Of a stretch of 64,000 nt of DNA, positions 1 to 9,526 are shown piece by piece; position 1 is the first letter of the stretch; each line of letters opens with the position of its first letter. Origin of the DNA: Azophilus sp965220835. Lineage in GTDB: Bacteria > Pseudomonadota > Gammaproteobacteria > Pseudomonadales > Azotimanducaceae. Position numbers and translations under genes: made by a program. Location of the stretch: NCBI GenBank assembly GCA_965220835.1, contig OZ244842.1:3224001-3288000 (forward strand). Direction: 5' to 3'. Below the pieces are notes generated by a model. The model saw only the letters and a list, made by a program, of their open reading frames with translations, was not told the origin of the DNA and made no database searches.

Positions 1-1862
1 TTGGGGATGGGCGAGCGCTGGCGCAGCACTTCGATGTTGCGCTGGCCGGTTTGGAAGAACGCATCCTCCCGGACGCCTGTGAATACTCGATAGGGGTATT
101 CCTCGCTGGTTGCAGGCCCTTCCCGGTAGTAAGGCAGCGGATCGAAGCCCAGGTCGTCCAAGACGCTGGAGTGGAGCTCCACCTTGCCGCTGGGCGTTGC
201 GAAGCCGGTTGTTCGGTACTTGTGGAACTCCGGCGGCGGCATTTCCATGTAGCCCGCCTGCTCAAAGTCCTCGAAGGTTCGGCCTGAGCGCGACAGCCGG
301 TAGTCCAGCATGTCCTGCAAGGTCGCCCAAGGGAACTCGTTGCCGAAGCCGAAGCGAACCGCCAGGTCGCGCCAAAACTGGAAGGTGCTGGACGCCTGCT
401 CCGGCGCATCCACCACTTGTTGGGACAGGGCTAGCCGGGTGCCCCAACTCCAGCTGTCGGCGATGTGATTGCGCTCCGTGAACGCATCCCCCGGCAGCAC
501 GTAGTCCGCCAGCATGGCGGTGGGCGTCATGAACAACTCGTGGGCGACGATCAGCTCCTGGTTCATCAAGCCCTGATGGATCAGGTGCTGGTTGGCGTAG
601 CTTAGGAGCGTGTTGTTCCCCAGCGTGATGAACGCCTTCACCGGGTAGGGCTGCTCCGTCGCCATCGCCCGGAACACGTGGGTGGGGTTGGCCATCTGGC
701 AACCCATCACAATGTCCGCGTAGGGGTAGCCCCAAACCTTTTCGGTGGGGCCTTTGAGCATTTCGGCAACGCGGTAGGTGAAGGCGGGATGATCGTCATA
801 GCCGAGTTGCTTGGCCTTCTGCGCGTCCGGCAGAACCTCATGCAGGCCGATTTCCGATTCCGGGATGTAGTCCGGGTTGAATCCACCCAGGGTTTCGCCG
901 CCCACGGCATCGAGGTTGCCGGTGACGGCACGCAGGATGGAGTGCAGGCGGATGGCCGAAGTGGAAGAAACCTGCTGGTCGGTAATCGGCGTCCACGGGA
1001 TCACCGCGCCTGCGGACGTGGCATAAAGGCGGGCGGCCTCGGCGATTAGGTTTCTGTCGACCCCAGTGATGGCTTCAACGCGCTCCAGCGGATACTCATT
1101 GACGCGCTCGCGCAGTTGGTCGAACCCCACGCAGTAGTCCTTGACGAATTGCAGGTCATGCAGGCCTTCATCGAAGATGACCTTCAGCCAGCCAAGGCAC
1201 ATGGCGGCATCGGTGCCGGCCCGCAGACGCAAGTGCAGGTCCGCGGCCTCCGCTTGGTCCGACACGCGGGGATCCAGCACGATCAGCTTGGCGCCCTGTG
1301 CCCGTGCCGCGTTGATGGCGTTGTAGATGGGTGTCCAGGAGTGCTTGCGGGGGTTGTGGCCGAACAGCACGATGCACTGCGTGTTGGCGTAGTCCGGCTG
1401 CGGAAACCAGCCGTAGGTCAGCCGGTTGACGGCCGCCGTGTTGCCTGCGCACAGCGCCACGCCGCTGATCCAGTTGGGCGAGCCCAGCAAGTTCATGAAG
1501 CGGCGGTCCGTGGCGTGGGTGGTTTGCGTGTTCCAGCCCGAGGTGGACACGGCCAGCGATTCAGGGCCGTACTGGTCCACCACCTGCTTGAGCCGCGCGG
1601 CGATTTCATCCATAGCCTGCTCGTAGGGAATTTCCTCCCAGCGGTCCTCCCCGCGGCCGCCGACCCGCTTGAGGGGCACTCTAATCCGATCCTCATGGTT
1701 GTGGATGTGCGGCGCGGCCACCCCCTTGAAGCAGATGTTGCGGGCCAGCATGGGGTTGTCGTGGGCCAGCACCCGGCGCACCTTGCCGCCCTCCGCTTCC
1801 GTGCGCAGTTGGCAACCGATGTCGCAGATGGTGCAGATGGAGTACTTGGTTGTCGTGCGCAT
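1..1862 (-). CDS. Molybdopterin-dependent oxidoreductase, 3' end off window
   Basis: Read on the minus strand from ATG at 1862, this is an uninterrupted frame of at least 620 codons that leaves the window at base 1. The N-terminus carries four cysteines (C10, C13, C17, C44) spaced as in the [4Fe-4S] domain of the DMSO reductase/formate dehydrogenase superfamily. Molybdopterin-binding stretches follow ('LFGHNPRKHSW', 'LIVLDPRVSDQAE', 'GNNTLLSYAN'). A cysteine in 'ALCAGNT' lies near the usual metal-ligand region but cannot be assigned safely. No twin-arginine signal is visible, so a cytoplasmic enzyme is likely. It is divergent from the Rieske oxygenase gene starting at 2051, with about 190 bp between them. 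Formate dehydrogenase, thiosulfate reductase-like or hydratase-like activities are all possible; the substrate cannot be read from sequence. Confidence 0.85.
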   Translation of the reverse strand, partial: MRTTTKYSICTICDIGCQLRTEAEGGKVRRVLAHDNPMLARNICFKGVAAPHIHNHEDRIRVPLKRVGGRGEDRWEEIPYEQAMDEIAARLKQVVDQYGPESLAVSTSGWNTQTTHATDRRFMNLLGSPNWISGVALCAGNTAAVNRLTYGWFPQPDYANTQCIVLFGHNPRKHSWTPIYNAINAARAQGAKLIVLDPRVSDQAEAADLHLRLRAGTDAAMCLGWLKVIFDEGLHDLQFVKDYCVGFDQLRERVNEYPLERVEAITGVDRNLIAEAARLYATSAGAVIPWTPITDQQVSSTSAIRLHSILRAVTGNLDAVGGETLGGFNPDYIPESEIGLHEVLPDAQKAKQLGYDDHPAFTYRVAEMLKGPTEKVWGYPYADIVMGCQMANPTHVFRAMATEQPYPVKAFITLGNNTLLSYANQHLIHQGLMNQELIVAHELFMTPTAMLADYVLPGDAFTERNHIADSWSWGTRLALSQQVVDAPEQASSTFQFWRDLAVRFGFGNEFPWATLQDMLDYRLSRSGRTFEDFEQAGYMEMPPPEFHKYRTTGFATPSGKVELHSSVLDDLGFDPLPYYREGPATSEEYPYRVFTGVREDAFFQTGQRNIEVLRQRSPIP

Positions 1863-2050
1863 GGGGTGAGCCTTGAGTTGTGTGAGTGAACAGCGCCGAT
1901 GTTAACCCAGCACTTCGCCCTACATCAGCGACTACACAGGGTCGCTTCGCGCAGTTGGCGGAGATCCAAGCCCATCCACTGCCAGTTGAAAAAAACCTCG
2001 GTCTCTCTGGCAGAATAGGGACCCACTATCGAAGGCAAAGGAGGAAGACC

Positions 2051-3397
2051 ATGGCCGAGCAAGCCGAAATCTATGACATCAACGCCTACCCGGAGCAGCG
2101 CACGCGCGGGTCGCTGCTGGAAGGCTACCGCTACACCTCACGTGCGTTCTTCGAGAAGGAGCAGGAGCGCATGTGGACCAAGGTCTGGCTGCTGCTGGGC
2201 CGCGAGTCCGAGCTGCCCAACCCGGGCGACTGGCAGATGGAGCCGGTGGGGGCCGAGGAGATCCTGATGGTCCGCCAGAAGGACGGCGGGGTGAAAGCGT
2301 TCTACAACGTCTGCCAGCATCGCGGCAACCCGCTGGTGGAGGACGACAAGGGCAGCGTCAAGCGCTTCGTCTGCAAATACCACAGCTGGGCCTACCTGCC
2401 GGATGGCGAGCTCAACTTCGCCCCGGACAAGGACGACTTCCCGGAGGGCAACCCCTGCGGCAAGGTGCGGCTGGCGGAACTGCGCTGCGAGACCTTCGCC
2501 GGCTTCATCTGGGTGAACATGGACCCGAAGTGCGTGAGCCTCAAGGAGTACCTAGGGCCAATCTGGGACGAGTGGCAACTGCGCGAGATTCACACTTGGC
2601 GGCGCACCATGGCCAACAGCATGTGGCTGCCCTGCAACTGGAAGGTGGTGCTGGACAACTTCAACGAGTCCTACCACGTCCCCACGGTGCACATGGGGGC
2701 CACTACCGAAACCAACCGCAAGCAAATCCGCGGCCACATCAACACCTACTTCAAGGAAACCCGCTTCGACCTCTCCGACGAAGGGCACAATCGGATGATC
2801 ATGGAGGGGGGCTACGGCGTCGGCTCCACGGACAAAGAGGGCAACATCCTGGAGCCCTTGGCCGGCCAGCTACGCTATTGGGACGTCGACCCAGCGGACT
2901 TCAAGGGCAAGCCGGAAGGCACCCGCAAGGCGCTGCAGGACGCCAAGCGCCGGCTAGGCGCCAAGCGCGGCTTCACCCACTACGACAAGGTGCCCGACGC
3001 CCAGTTGACCGATGCCTTCCACTACACCCTGTTCCCCAACTTTGCGGTGTCCTTGTGGTCGGACGGCTTCCACTTCCTGCGCGCCCGCCCGCACCCGGAA
3101 GACCCCCAGCAGTGCCTGTTCGACAACTGGTGGTACGCCAGCCCCGCCTCCCTGGAAGCGGGCACCGAGCGCAACCACGGCGGCAGCGACGAAGTGGAGC
3201 GAACCCTGCTTGATTACAGCTCTGACGTTTCGTCCATCGGCCCCGGCATTGAGGAAGACGTGCGCGTGTTCGTCACCCAGCAGCGCGGCTTCCGCTCACG
3301 GGGCTTCAAGGGCGTTTACCTGGCCAAGCAGGAGTCTCGAATCCGCCGCTACCACGAGCTGATCGACGACTACATTGAGGGCCGTATGCCAAGGTGA
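2051..3397 (+). CDS. Rieske ring-hydroxylating oxygenase, alpha subunit
   Basis: This 448-residue protein has the two-domain layout of an aromatic-ring hydroxylating oxygenase large subunit. The Rieske [2Fe-2S] ligands are C88-x-H90 ('CQHRG') and C108-x2-H111 ('CKYHSW'). The mononuclear iron site is 'NESYHVPTVH' (H209, H214), and an acidic ligand is expected in 'EEDVRVF' near the C-terminus, before the typical 'QQRG'. The start at 2051 is chosen because GGAGGAAG lies just upstream; the frame is open to 1886 but the extra residues match nothing in the family. No beta subunit, ferredoxin or reductase gene is adjacent, so electron partners lie elsewhere. Homologues act on aromatic acids, quaternary amines or steroids; the substrate is unknown. 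Confidence 0.93.
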   Translation: MAEQAEIYDINAYPEQRTRGSLLEGYRYTSRAFFEKEQERMWTKVWLLLGRESELPNPGDWQMEPVGAEEILMVRQKDGGVKAFYNVCQHRGNPLVEDDKGSVKRFVCKYHSWAYLPDGELNFAPDKDDFPEGNPCGKVRLAELRCETFAGFIWVNMDPKCVSLKEYLGPIWDEWQLREIHTWRRTMANSMWLPCNWKVVLDNFNESYHVPTVHMGATTETNRKQIRGHINTYFKETRFDLSDEGHNRMIMEGGYGVGSTDKEGNILEPLAGQLRYWDVDPADFKGKPEGTRKALQDAKRRLGAKRGFTHYDKVPDAQLTDAFHYTLFPNFAVSLWSDGFHFLRARPHPEDPQQCLFDNWWYASPASLEAGTERNHGGSDEVERTLLDYSSDVSSIGPGIEEDVRVFVTQQRGFRSRGFKGVYLAKQESRIRRYHELIDDYIEGRMPR

Positions 3398-3421
3398 CTG
3401 CGCGGCCTCGCGGCCGCGTTT

Positions 3422-3440
3422 GGAGTTGCTGCGCAACTCC
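3422..3440 (+). terminator. Hairpin downstream of the Rieske gene
   Basis: An 8-bp perfect stem (GGAGTTGC / GCAACTCC) with a 3-base loop lies 25 bases after the oxygenase stop codon. No T-run follows, so intrinsic termination is uncertain; it may instead stabilise the transcript end. Confidence 0.35.
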
Positions 3441-3578
3441 GCGCTCGACACCAGGAACACCGACCAACGTTGTCGGCTGAAGCAAGTTGAAAGGCTTGAA
3501 GCTGAATCGGCCGGGGCGCTTAGTCCGGCTACACTATGTCCACTCATGTGGCCTTCATTGACGAGAGGTACGGAATTG

Positions 3579-4070
3579 ATGGCGAAGTGGATCATTGGCG
3601 GTGCGTTGCTTTTGGCCGTTCTGGTCATCGTCGGCCTGACGGCGCAGAAGTCCGTTCGTGCTGAAATTGTGATCAACGCATCACCCGAAGAGGTCTGGTC
3701 AGTGATCACGGACCCGCAGACCTATGGGGAATGGAACCCCATCTTCATCGCTTATGAGGGCGTGTTTGCCGAAGGCAACGAGCTTGGTCTGCAGCTAAAG
3801 ATGGGCGAGGGTGAAGCGACGCCGGTTAACGTGTTGGTGAAGGATTTCGTTCCCAATGAATGGATGCATCAGGGTGGCGGTTATCCAGCAATCCTCACGT
3901 ACGATCACAACTGGCGTCTTGAGCCCGTGCCGGGCGGCACGCGCGTCATCCAACACGAGGACTACACGGGTTTGTACGTGTTCTTCTGGGATCCCGCACC
4001 GGTGGAACGGGCTTACGAACAGGGCAATGCGAACCTAAAGGCGCGCCTTGAAGGCATTAAAGCTGAGTAA
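3579..4070 (+). CDS. Membrane-anchored SRPBCC (polyketide cyclase-like) protein
   Basis: This 163-residue protein has one N-terminal hydrophobic segment ('IIGGALLLAVLVIVGL', about residues 4-20), then a SRPBCC/START-type fold. The segment 'INASPEEVWSVITDPQTY' and the tryptophan in 'GEWNPIF' are typical of the domain opening, and 'GGTRVIQHEDYTG' is typical of its later strands. SRPBCC proteins bind hydrophobic ligands in a deep pocket; the anchor suggests it faces the periplasm. The start at 3579 is preceded by GAGAGG at suitable distance and places the hydrophobic segment at the N-terminus; the frame is open upstream to 3375 without a better signal. Its place behind a ring oxygenase is compatible with binding a hydrophobic substrate, but that is inference. 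Confidence 0.8.
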   Translation: MAKWIIGGALLLAVLVIVGLTAQKSVRAEIVINASPEEVWSVITDPQTYGEWNPIFIAYEGVFAEGNELGLQLKMGEGEATPVNVLVKDFVPNEWMHQGGGYPAILTYDHNWRLEPVPGGTRVIQHEDYTGLYVFFWDPAPVERAYEQGNANLKARLEGIKAE

Positions 4071-4144
4071 CTGGGCATAGCAGCAGATGCGGTAAGTGCG
4101 GTCCTGCGGAATGCACAGGAGGTGCCGTAGCTGAGGTGTTCCTT

Positions 4145-4384
4145 TCATAAAGCGCACCCATCCTTGTTCTCATCTTGGTCGAAAAGCAACAACCCGTGCT
4201 GTTCCTCATATCTATTCGCACCCATCGTGATCGAGAATCCGTGTGTCGAGTCGTAGCGGCGGACTCTCTCTTGAACGTCCCCGTCCGACGGCCAATCAAC
4301 TCTCATGAACTGGCATATCTTCAGACGCTTGTTGTCCGCGAGTCCGACTAACCTTTTACGCAGTTCGCGCGATATCTTCCGCAC
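4145..4384 (-). CDS. Small hypothetical protein
   Basis: A 79-codon frame starts with GTG at 4384, 13 bases after the stop of the DUF2971-like ORF and on the same strand, so the two could be co-transcribed. The product begins with a basic segment ('RKISRELRKRL') and is otherwise hydrophilic, with no signal peptide, membrane segment or recognised motif. No clear ribosome binding site precedes it. It could be a genuine small partner gene, a 3' remnant, or a chance frame. Confidence 0.3.
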   Translation of the reverse strand: MRKISRELRKRLVGLADNKRLKICQFMRVDWPSDGDVQERVRRYDSTHGFSITMGANRYEEQHGLLLFDQDENKDGCAL

Positions 4385-4397
4385 AGCGATTGTCCCG

Positions 4398-5690
4398 CTA
4401 AACGAGGATTATTTCTGCGATGTCGTCGATCGAGCCTATACTCACGCACTGCGTACCAAGACCGCGCCGCACTTGCTTCGGTAACCACACGAATCGATAT
4501 TCACTCTGATACGTGTGCCTGAAGTGCTTGAGAAAGGGTATTGGTATCTTGACCTGATCGCCCGCAGGCTCTGGCGTCGGCTGGATCGCTCCAAGTGGAT
4601 CGATGTACGTAATCCAACTGTGAGCGTACGTGAACTCCTCAGGTGGGAAGTGCTTCCGCGTGCCTTCATCTACTCGTCGAACGAATTCATCCATGTTGTG
4701 AACGAGCACGCAAGCATCGTACGCTGTACCAAAATGAGAGAACAAAGTGGGCGAAAGCGTTCGCGACATGCAGTAGAGCATGTAGTCGCGGTCCATCGAT
4801 TTCCGATACTCGATCAGTGAACGGCGATCACCCGACGACGCCGGCAAGTCACTTGCTGGTATGAAACTTCCATCGGCCCCGCGTGCGCCAAACACGCTGA
4901 AGGAATTCTCGTCGTCTCGCTGTGCCCGGGTAAGCATCTCGTCGTCGAACGACGGTGACGAGCTGACCAACATTTCGCCCTCCCTCAGAAATTTCTCCAT
5001 GAAGTACTTTTCGCCGTACTTTGCGACGCTGAACTTTCGGTCAGAACCGGCTTCCGCCCAAGTCTTGACAGCGTCGAACGCCTTTGACGAGTGCCTATCC
5101 TTCACGGACCGCACAAAACCGTCCCTGCTCCAGTCGGGCTCATACCTACGGTCTAGAAACAGTGGATGAGGCGCCTCTCTCATCTGCGCCTCCTTGAACA
5201 GGTGTTGCATGTATCTCACCCACTCGACGCCATTCGGCGTGACTTCCATGCCGACTTTGCCGCCCTGCTGAATCGACAACGCATTCGGAATCAGATCGTG
5301 GAAGCGCTGATTAAGATCCTTCATGGGCAACGCCCGCATGTAGGGATTCTCTACGTACTCCTTCTCCCACCACATGAAATTAGGCATCGCTAGCCCCTGA
5401 TGGTCAATTGCCGTCGTCACTTCGCGATCCAAGCGCAAGGTCGTCATGTTGAGAATGCAAAGCTGCAGTTCGGGCCTGAGCTGGGCAAGCACCGTTTGGT
5501 CGACAAGCAACCTTGCGATATGGTAACGCTCTGAGTCGCTCCGGGCCTCACTCGGCACGCCCACTCGGCCGCGAACATAGCAGGGCGGGTCCAAAGCCCC
5601 TGGTATTGTTGCTTCCACGCGCATCTCGACCACAAGTCTTGAGGCCTTTCCGACTTCGGAAGCCCAACCTTTCCTAACACCGCCGTTCAA
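4398..5690 (-). CDS. DUF2971-like hypothetical protein
   Basis: A 430-codon frame (TTG at 5690; an ATG at 5624 is an alternative start) encodes a soluble protein without signal peptide or membrane segments. Three parts resemble DUF2971 proteins: 'FLREGEMLVSSSPSFDDEM' (the early 'ssp..fnDp' element), 'YMLYCMSRTLSPTLFSHFG' (the central 'cFs...lmWsHya' element), and 'KHFRHTYQSEYRFVW' (the C-terminal 'yEqEyR' element). The biochemical role of DUF2971 is unknown; such genes are often found in genomic islands. Base composition is visibly more AT-rich than in flanking genes, which suits recent acquisition. The N-terminal 200 residues are not recognised. The family assignment is by motif resemblance only. 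Confidence 0.65.
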   Translation of the reverse strand: MNGGVRKGWASEVGKASRLVVEMRVEATIPGALDPPCYVRGRVGVPSEARSDSERYHIARLLVDQTVLAQLRPELQLCILNMTTLRLDREVTTAIDHQGLAMPNFMWWEKEYVENPYMRALPMKDLNQRFHDLIPNALSIQQGGKVGMEVTPNGVEWVRYMQHLFKEAQMREAPHPLFLDRRYEPDWSRDGFVRSVKDRHSSKAFDAVKTWAEAGSDRKFSVAKYGEKYFMEKFLREGEMLVSSSPSFDDEMLTRAQRDDENSFSVFGARGADGSFIPASDLPASSGDRRSLIEYRKSMDRDYMLYCMSRTLSPTLFSHFGTAYDACVLVHNMDEFVRRVDEGTRKHFPPEEFTYAHSWITYIDPLGAIQPTPEPAGDQVKIPIPFLKHFRHTYQSEYRFVWLPKQVRRGLGTQCVSIGSIDDIAEIILV

Positions 5691-6722
5691 GCGACTCCGA
5701 GCCTAGCCTGCAAGCTTGGATGTGGGCCTGCCGCGCTTTAGCGGACAGTTTACGTCCGGGGCGCAAACCCCTGTGAATTGAGAGACCTAGGCTAGCTCGG
5801 GACCGTCCGACCACGCCCGTTGTAATTGCCCTCCTCTTTAGCAGGAGAGCGGAACCGCAAATGGCCTCGTTCTCCTTTATGAGACCGAAAAGCCACACGA
5901 CACCTTGTCCTGCCGATCGCAGCACTCCGGCCAAGTGGCCCCAGTTCAGTACTGGCTCTCGTGAATGTCTTATTTGGCGCACCCCTCTCCTCGCTTTGGA
6001 CGAAGCGCAGCCGAATAATGTCGCTATCAATTTAGATCCGTTCGGCACGCACCGAATTAGCGGCGATGAGCTAGCACTCTTAAAGATCAAGAAAACTCTG
6101 CATCTGATCTGGTCGGTATCTTCTTTTGCCACACCTACCCGAGCCCAACACGATGTAGTAAGCGGTATACGCGGCTCCGACGAAGAGGTCAATATCGGCC
6201 ATGCCAGCGCACTCGCATAAGCTGCCTCTGCTGTCATCTGCCTTAAGCGTGTCCGAAGAGACTACTGTTCTTATGGAAGCTCCTTCAAAAGATCTTTTGC
6301 TTGCTGTTGGTTTGCGCGTCGAGTCAAGGCCAAGACACTGTGCAAGAAATTGCGATTGTCGCAGTGTTACGAGACCTGGGAACTAGGATCCCCAGTCCTC
6401 GCGACAATTCCTAACCCATGTCGTTCCCAACGCATACCGATTTTGCTCCACGAGCCTAGCTGTTTGCGACCAATTGAGTGCATACGAAGGCAGAACGTCT
6501 TCCGCGGGCTGCAGACGTAGGGGGGCTGAGTCGCGCCACTCTGGCGCTGGCTCTGTTCGCCATGGTTGCCGCGTCCGCGTGGCAGGCTTGAGACCGCACC
6601 ACCGGCCAGGAATGTCACGCGGCCACTGTGGCCACCGTCGCCGAGGCGAAGCTGCGGCTCGGCTACGAAGCCTCGGCCCGCCAGAAATAGGGTTTCTGAC
6701 ATTTGCCGGGGTGAAAACCCGC
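5691..6722. other. About 1 kb with no convincing gene
   Basis: Both strands contain open frames of 60-190 codons, but none shows a family motif, good initiation signals or normal composition. A short minus-strand frame from about 6201 begins 'MADIDLFVGAAYTAYYIVLG' and stops after about 40 codons, which could be the tip of a decayed membrane protein. Together with the AT-richer ORFs at 4.1-5.7 kb and the repeats at 6723-6783, this looks like the debris of an inserted element. Confidence 0.5.
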
Positions 6723-6783
6723 CAAATCACCGGTTGAAAGTTCGACAAATCACTGGTTAGATGTTCGACAAATCACCGGTTGA
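6723..6783. repeat. Three tandem copies of a 23-bp repeat
   Basis: Units begin at 6723, 6746 and 6769, the third truncated after 15 bases. Each contains CAAATCAC(C/T)GGTT, and the first two end in GTTCGA. Multiple short repeats next to a terminus are known from IS21-family ends, where the transposase binds, so these may mark the end of a decayed insertion sequence. No transposase gene was recognised nearby. Confidence 0.7.
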
Positions 6784-6853
6784 GTGGCTGGGACGCCCTC
6801 GATTTCAAGGCCTTTGGACTTAAATCGTCATTCAGCGCGGAGCTTTCTGGGCA

Positions 6854-8107
6854 ATGAAATACCTTCCCCGAGTCGTCGATGCGGAACTGTCCCTGCTGCT
6901 CGAAGCAAGCGGCGCGGTGCTCATTGAAGGCCCGAAGGCTTGCGGGAAGACTGAAACCGCATTGCGTGCAGCAGCCAGTGAGGTACGGCTTGACCGGGAC
7001 GAAAACGCCAAGCTGATGGTCGACTTGGACGTTGGCACAGTGCTGGCCGGCGAAACGCCGCGCTTGATCGACGAATGGCAGCTCGCACCGAGAATCTGGA
7101 ATCACGTTCGGCATGAGGTTGACGGAAGGCGCGCTCCGGGTCAGTTCATACTCACCGGATCGGCGAAACCCGCTGACGACCACACCAGACACTCCGGAGC
7201 GGGCCGCTTTTCCCGGCTGAAGATGCGGCCCTTCACCCTGAGTGAGTCGGGGCACTCATCGAGCAGTATTTCACTTGCCAAGCTCCTCCAAGGCGAGCCG
7301 CAGAGTGCAGTGCCACACGAATTGGCCATTTCCTCCCTTGCCGAAATCCTCTGTGCCGGGGGCTGGCCCGCCAACATCGGCAAGCCATCGGCGGCAGCCA
7401 TTCGCTCCAATCGTGGCTATGTCAGGGAAATCTGCCATGTGGACGTCTCGCAAGCGAGCGGCAAGTCGCATGATCCGATTAGGGTGGAACGATTGCTGCG
7501 GTCACTGGCCAGAAATGTCGCGACTTCCGTGGCGATGAGCAAACTGGCCACCGATGTCAGCGGCGCAAACGGCAAACAACTGAACCGGGATACGGCTGCG
7601 GAGTACCTAGAGGCGCTCACTCGGCTGATGGTGGTTGAAGATCAGCCAGCCTGGTCTCCGCAACTGCGCTCCCGCACGCGGCTTCGCGCGGCCCCGGTAC
7701 GTCACTTTGTGGATCCATCCCTCGCGGTGGCGGCATTGGGAATCTCACCGGAGCGTCTGCTGGACGATCTCAACTTCTTTGGACTTCTGTTCGAGTCGTT
7801 GGTTGTTCGTGACCTGCGCGTCTATGCGCAGGCCGCGGACGCCCGCGTGTATCACTACCGAGAAAAGGACGGTCTCGAGGTGGACGCCATTGTGGAAATG
7901 GCGGACGGCCGTTGGGCGGCATTCGAGATCAAGCTGGGAGAGCGCTGGATCGAGGAAGGGCAGAAGAACTTGCTCCGGGTCGCGGAAAGGCTGGCCGGAA
8001 CCGACCATGGCAAACCGGCCGCTTTGGCGGTGATTGTGCCCAGCGGCTATGGGTACTTTCGGCCCGGCGAAGTGGGCATCGTCCCGATCAATGTGCTGGG
8101 TCCTTGA
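6854..8107 (+). CDS. AAA-family ATPase with DUF4143 C-terminal domain
   Basis: A 417-residue ATPase of the AAA_14/DUF4143 group. Walker A is 'GPKACGKT' (residues 26-33), the acidic Walker B-like segment is 'RLIDEWQ' (71-77), and 'FILTGSA' is the usual sensor strand. The C-terminal part has a PD-(D/E)XK-like core: 'YREKDGLEVDAIVE' followed by 'AFEIKLG'. Members of this family are widespread, often single genes near mobile DNA, and their physiological role is unresolved. The gene stands alone directly downstream of the tandem repeats, consistent with an accessory region. It ends 20 bases from the convergent amidohydrolase gene. Confidence 0.9.
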   Translation: MKYLPRVVDAELSLLLEASGAVLIEGPKACGKTETALRAAASEVRLDRDENAKLMVDLDVGTVLAGETPRLIDEWQLAPRIWNHVRHEVDGRRAPGQFILTGSAKPADDHTRHSGAGRFSRLKMRPFTLSESGHSSSSISLAKLLQGEPQSAVPHELAISSLAEILCAGGWPANIGKPSAAAIRSNRGYVREICHVDVSQASGKSHDPIRVERLLRSLARNVATSVAMSKLATDVSGANGKQLNRDTAAEYLEALTRLMVVEDQPAWSPQLRSRTRLRAAPVRHFVDPSLAVAALGISPERLLDDLNFFGLLFESLVVRDLRVYAQAADARVYHYREKDGLEVDAIVEMADGRWAAFEIKLGERWIEEGQKNLLRVAERLAGTDHGKPAALAVIVPSGYGYFRPGEVGIVPINVLGP

Positions 8108-8127
8108 ACGGCGCTCCAAATGGTCAC

Positions 8128-9526
8128 CTATTGAACCGGCAACAATGCGGATTGGCTAAAGGGCTTGCCGTACTTGATGACCCATTCAATCTCTTGCAGA
8201 TTGGCGATATCCGCCAGCGGGTCGGCGCCGAGAATCAGGAAGTCCGCAAACTTGCCCGCCTCAATGGTTCCATACTCGCCCTCTTTGCCGGCAATCCGTG
8301 CGGAGTTGAAGGTGGCGGCGTGGACTAAGTAGTCCGCTGGTATGCCTGCCCGATGCATGTCCCTTAGCTCCAGGTGCATCCCGGATCCTGCGGGGATACC
8401 TATCATGCCGGTATCGGTCGCGACAGCTAATGCAACACCGCCTTCGTACAAGGCTTTTGCGTTCGCCGCCGCAATCGCGCCTTGCGCCCGATAACGCACG
8501 GACTGGTCATCGGCGGGCGGAATGGGTTCATTCCAGGATTCCACCACACCTGGCACGGAACAGGTCCGCTCAATGGGCAGCAGTTCCAGTTCCTTGGTGA
8601 ACAGCTCGATGAAGGTGCGTTTGCGGATGGCCAAGGTCGGCACCACAATCACGTCATTGGCGTTCAACAAGTCTATGAATGCCTGATCGACGGGCCGGTC
8701 GGCCGGTATGTGCTGCAGGCTCGCGGCACCGGCTTGCACCGCGCCTCGGGCATAGCCCAAGGCATGCGCGTGGGTGGTGACTTGGAGGCCGTGCTTGGCC
8801 GCTTCCGCCACCACGGCCTGTTGGAATTCCTGCCAGTCGGCGTACCAGAGCATCGCGCTGATCATGTGGCTGCCGCGGTTGTCCAATGCGGTCTTGATCA
8901 GGTCGGCGCCTAGCGTCACCGCCGTTTGCACATGGGCCGCTGCAGCATCCACGGACATGCCTGGCTTCAGCGTCAGTTCGCCATCCCAAGGCGGGATCAT
9001 CTGTTCCGCGATGAACTCGGGCATTGGCGCGATGACGCCGTGGCCGATGAACACGGTTGGTGCGGCGTGCGTCCGGGCGGCAAGGTCACGGGTGTTGTAC
9101 TCAAGGCTTGGACCGCCCAAGGACACCACGCTGGTCACGCCGGAGCACATATTCGCCCGCAACGTGTCCGGGATGTGCGTTTTGATCCATTCGATCTCTT
9201 CCTCGTAAGGCACCTTGTCCGTCAGATCGAAAAAGCCCGGCCGGGTGTACATGCGCCCCGAGGTCATGAAGTGCACATGTGAATCGATCAGCCCCGGAAC
9301 GATCCACTTGCCGCTCACATCGACCACCTTGGCGCCTTCGGGAATTGCCACGTCGATGCCGGCGGCGGCGAACCTGTCCCCCCTCGACCAAGACGGTCGC
9401 GTTTTCGACGGCGCCGCGGTGCGTCCCGTCAATGAGGGTTGCGCCCTGATACGCGGTGACATCCACATAGCCACGGCCAGCCAGCAGAGCGCAGGCTATC
9501 GCGACGAACCATCGGGAAAGGATCAT
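8128..9526 (-). pseudogene. Exported amidohydrolase with a frameshift in a G-run
   Basis: The product begins at ATG 9526 with a signal peptide ('MILSRWFVAIACALLAG'), then 'ATLIDGTHRG', the usual opening of imidazolonepropionase-like amidohydrolases. The frame is broken at a run of six Gs (plus-strand C-run 9378-9383). Removing one G joins 'VLVEG' to 'DRFAAAGIDVAIPEG' and continues to the stop at 8128. The downstream part carries the metal motif 'GLIDSHVHF', 'HAHALGYARGAVQAG' and 'ATDTG', all expected for a cyclic amide or peptide hydrolase with a binuclear metal centre. Apart from the shift the gene is intact, so a sequencing error, a slippery tract or recent inactivation are all possible. 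It lies downstream of the FAD monooxygenase gene on the same strand, 185 bp apart. Confidence 0.85.

Noticed and set aside
1116..1889. 257-codon plus-strand ORF
   Set aside because: It is the antisense shadow of the molybdopterin oxidoreductase, whose minus-strand frame is continuous and full of family motifs.
2173..3213. 346-codon ORF in another frame of the Rieske gene
   Set aside because: Composition (Q/R/G/P-rich) is typical of an off-frame reading in GC-rich DNA and the overlapping frame has all catalytic motifs.
5674..6237. 187-codon minus-strand ORF
   Set aside because: No initiation signal or motif, unnatural composition, and it overlaps an equally unconvincing plus-strand frame; treated as non-coding.
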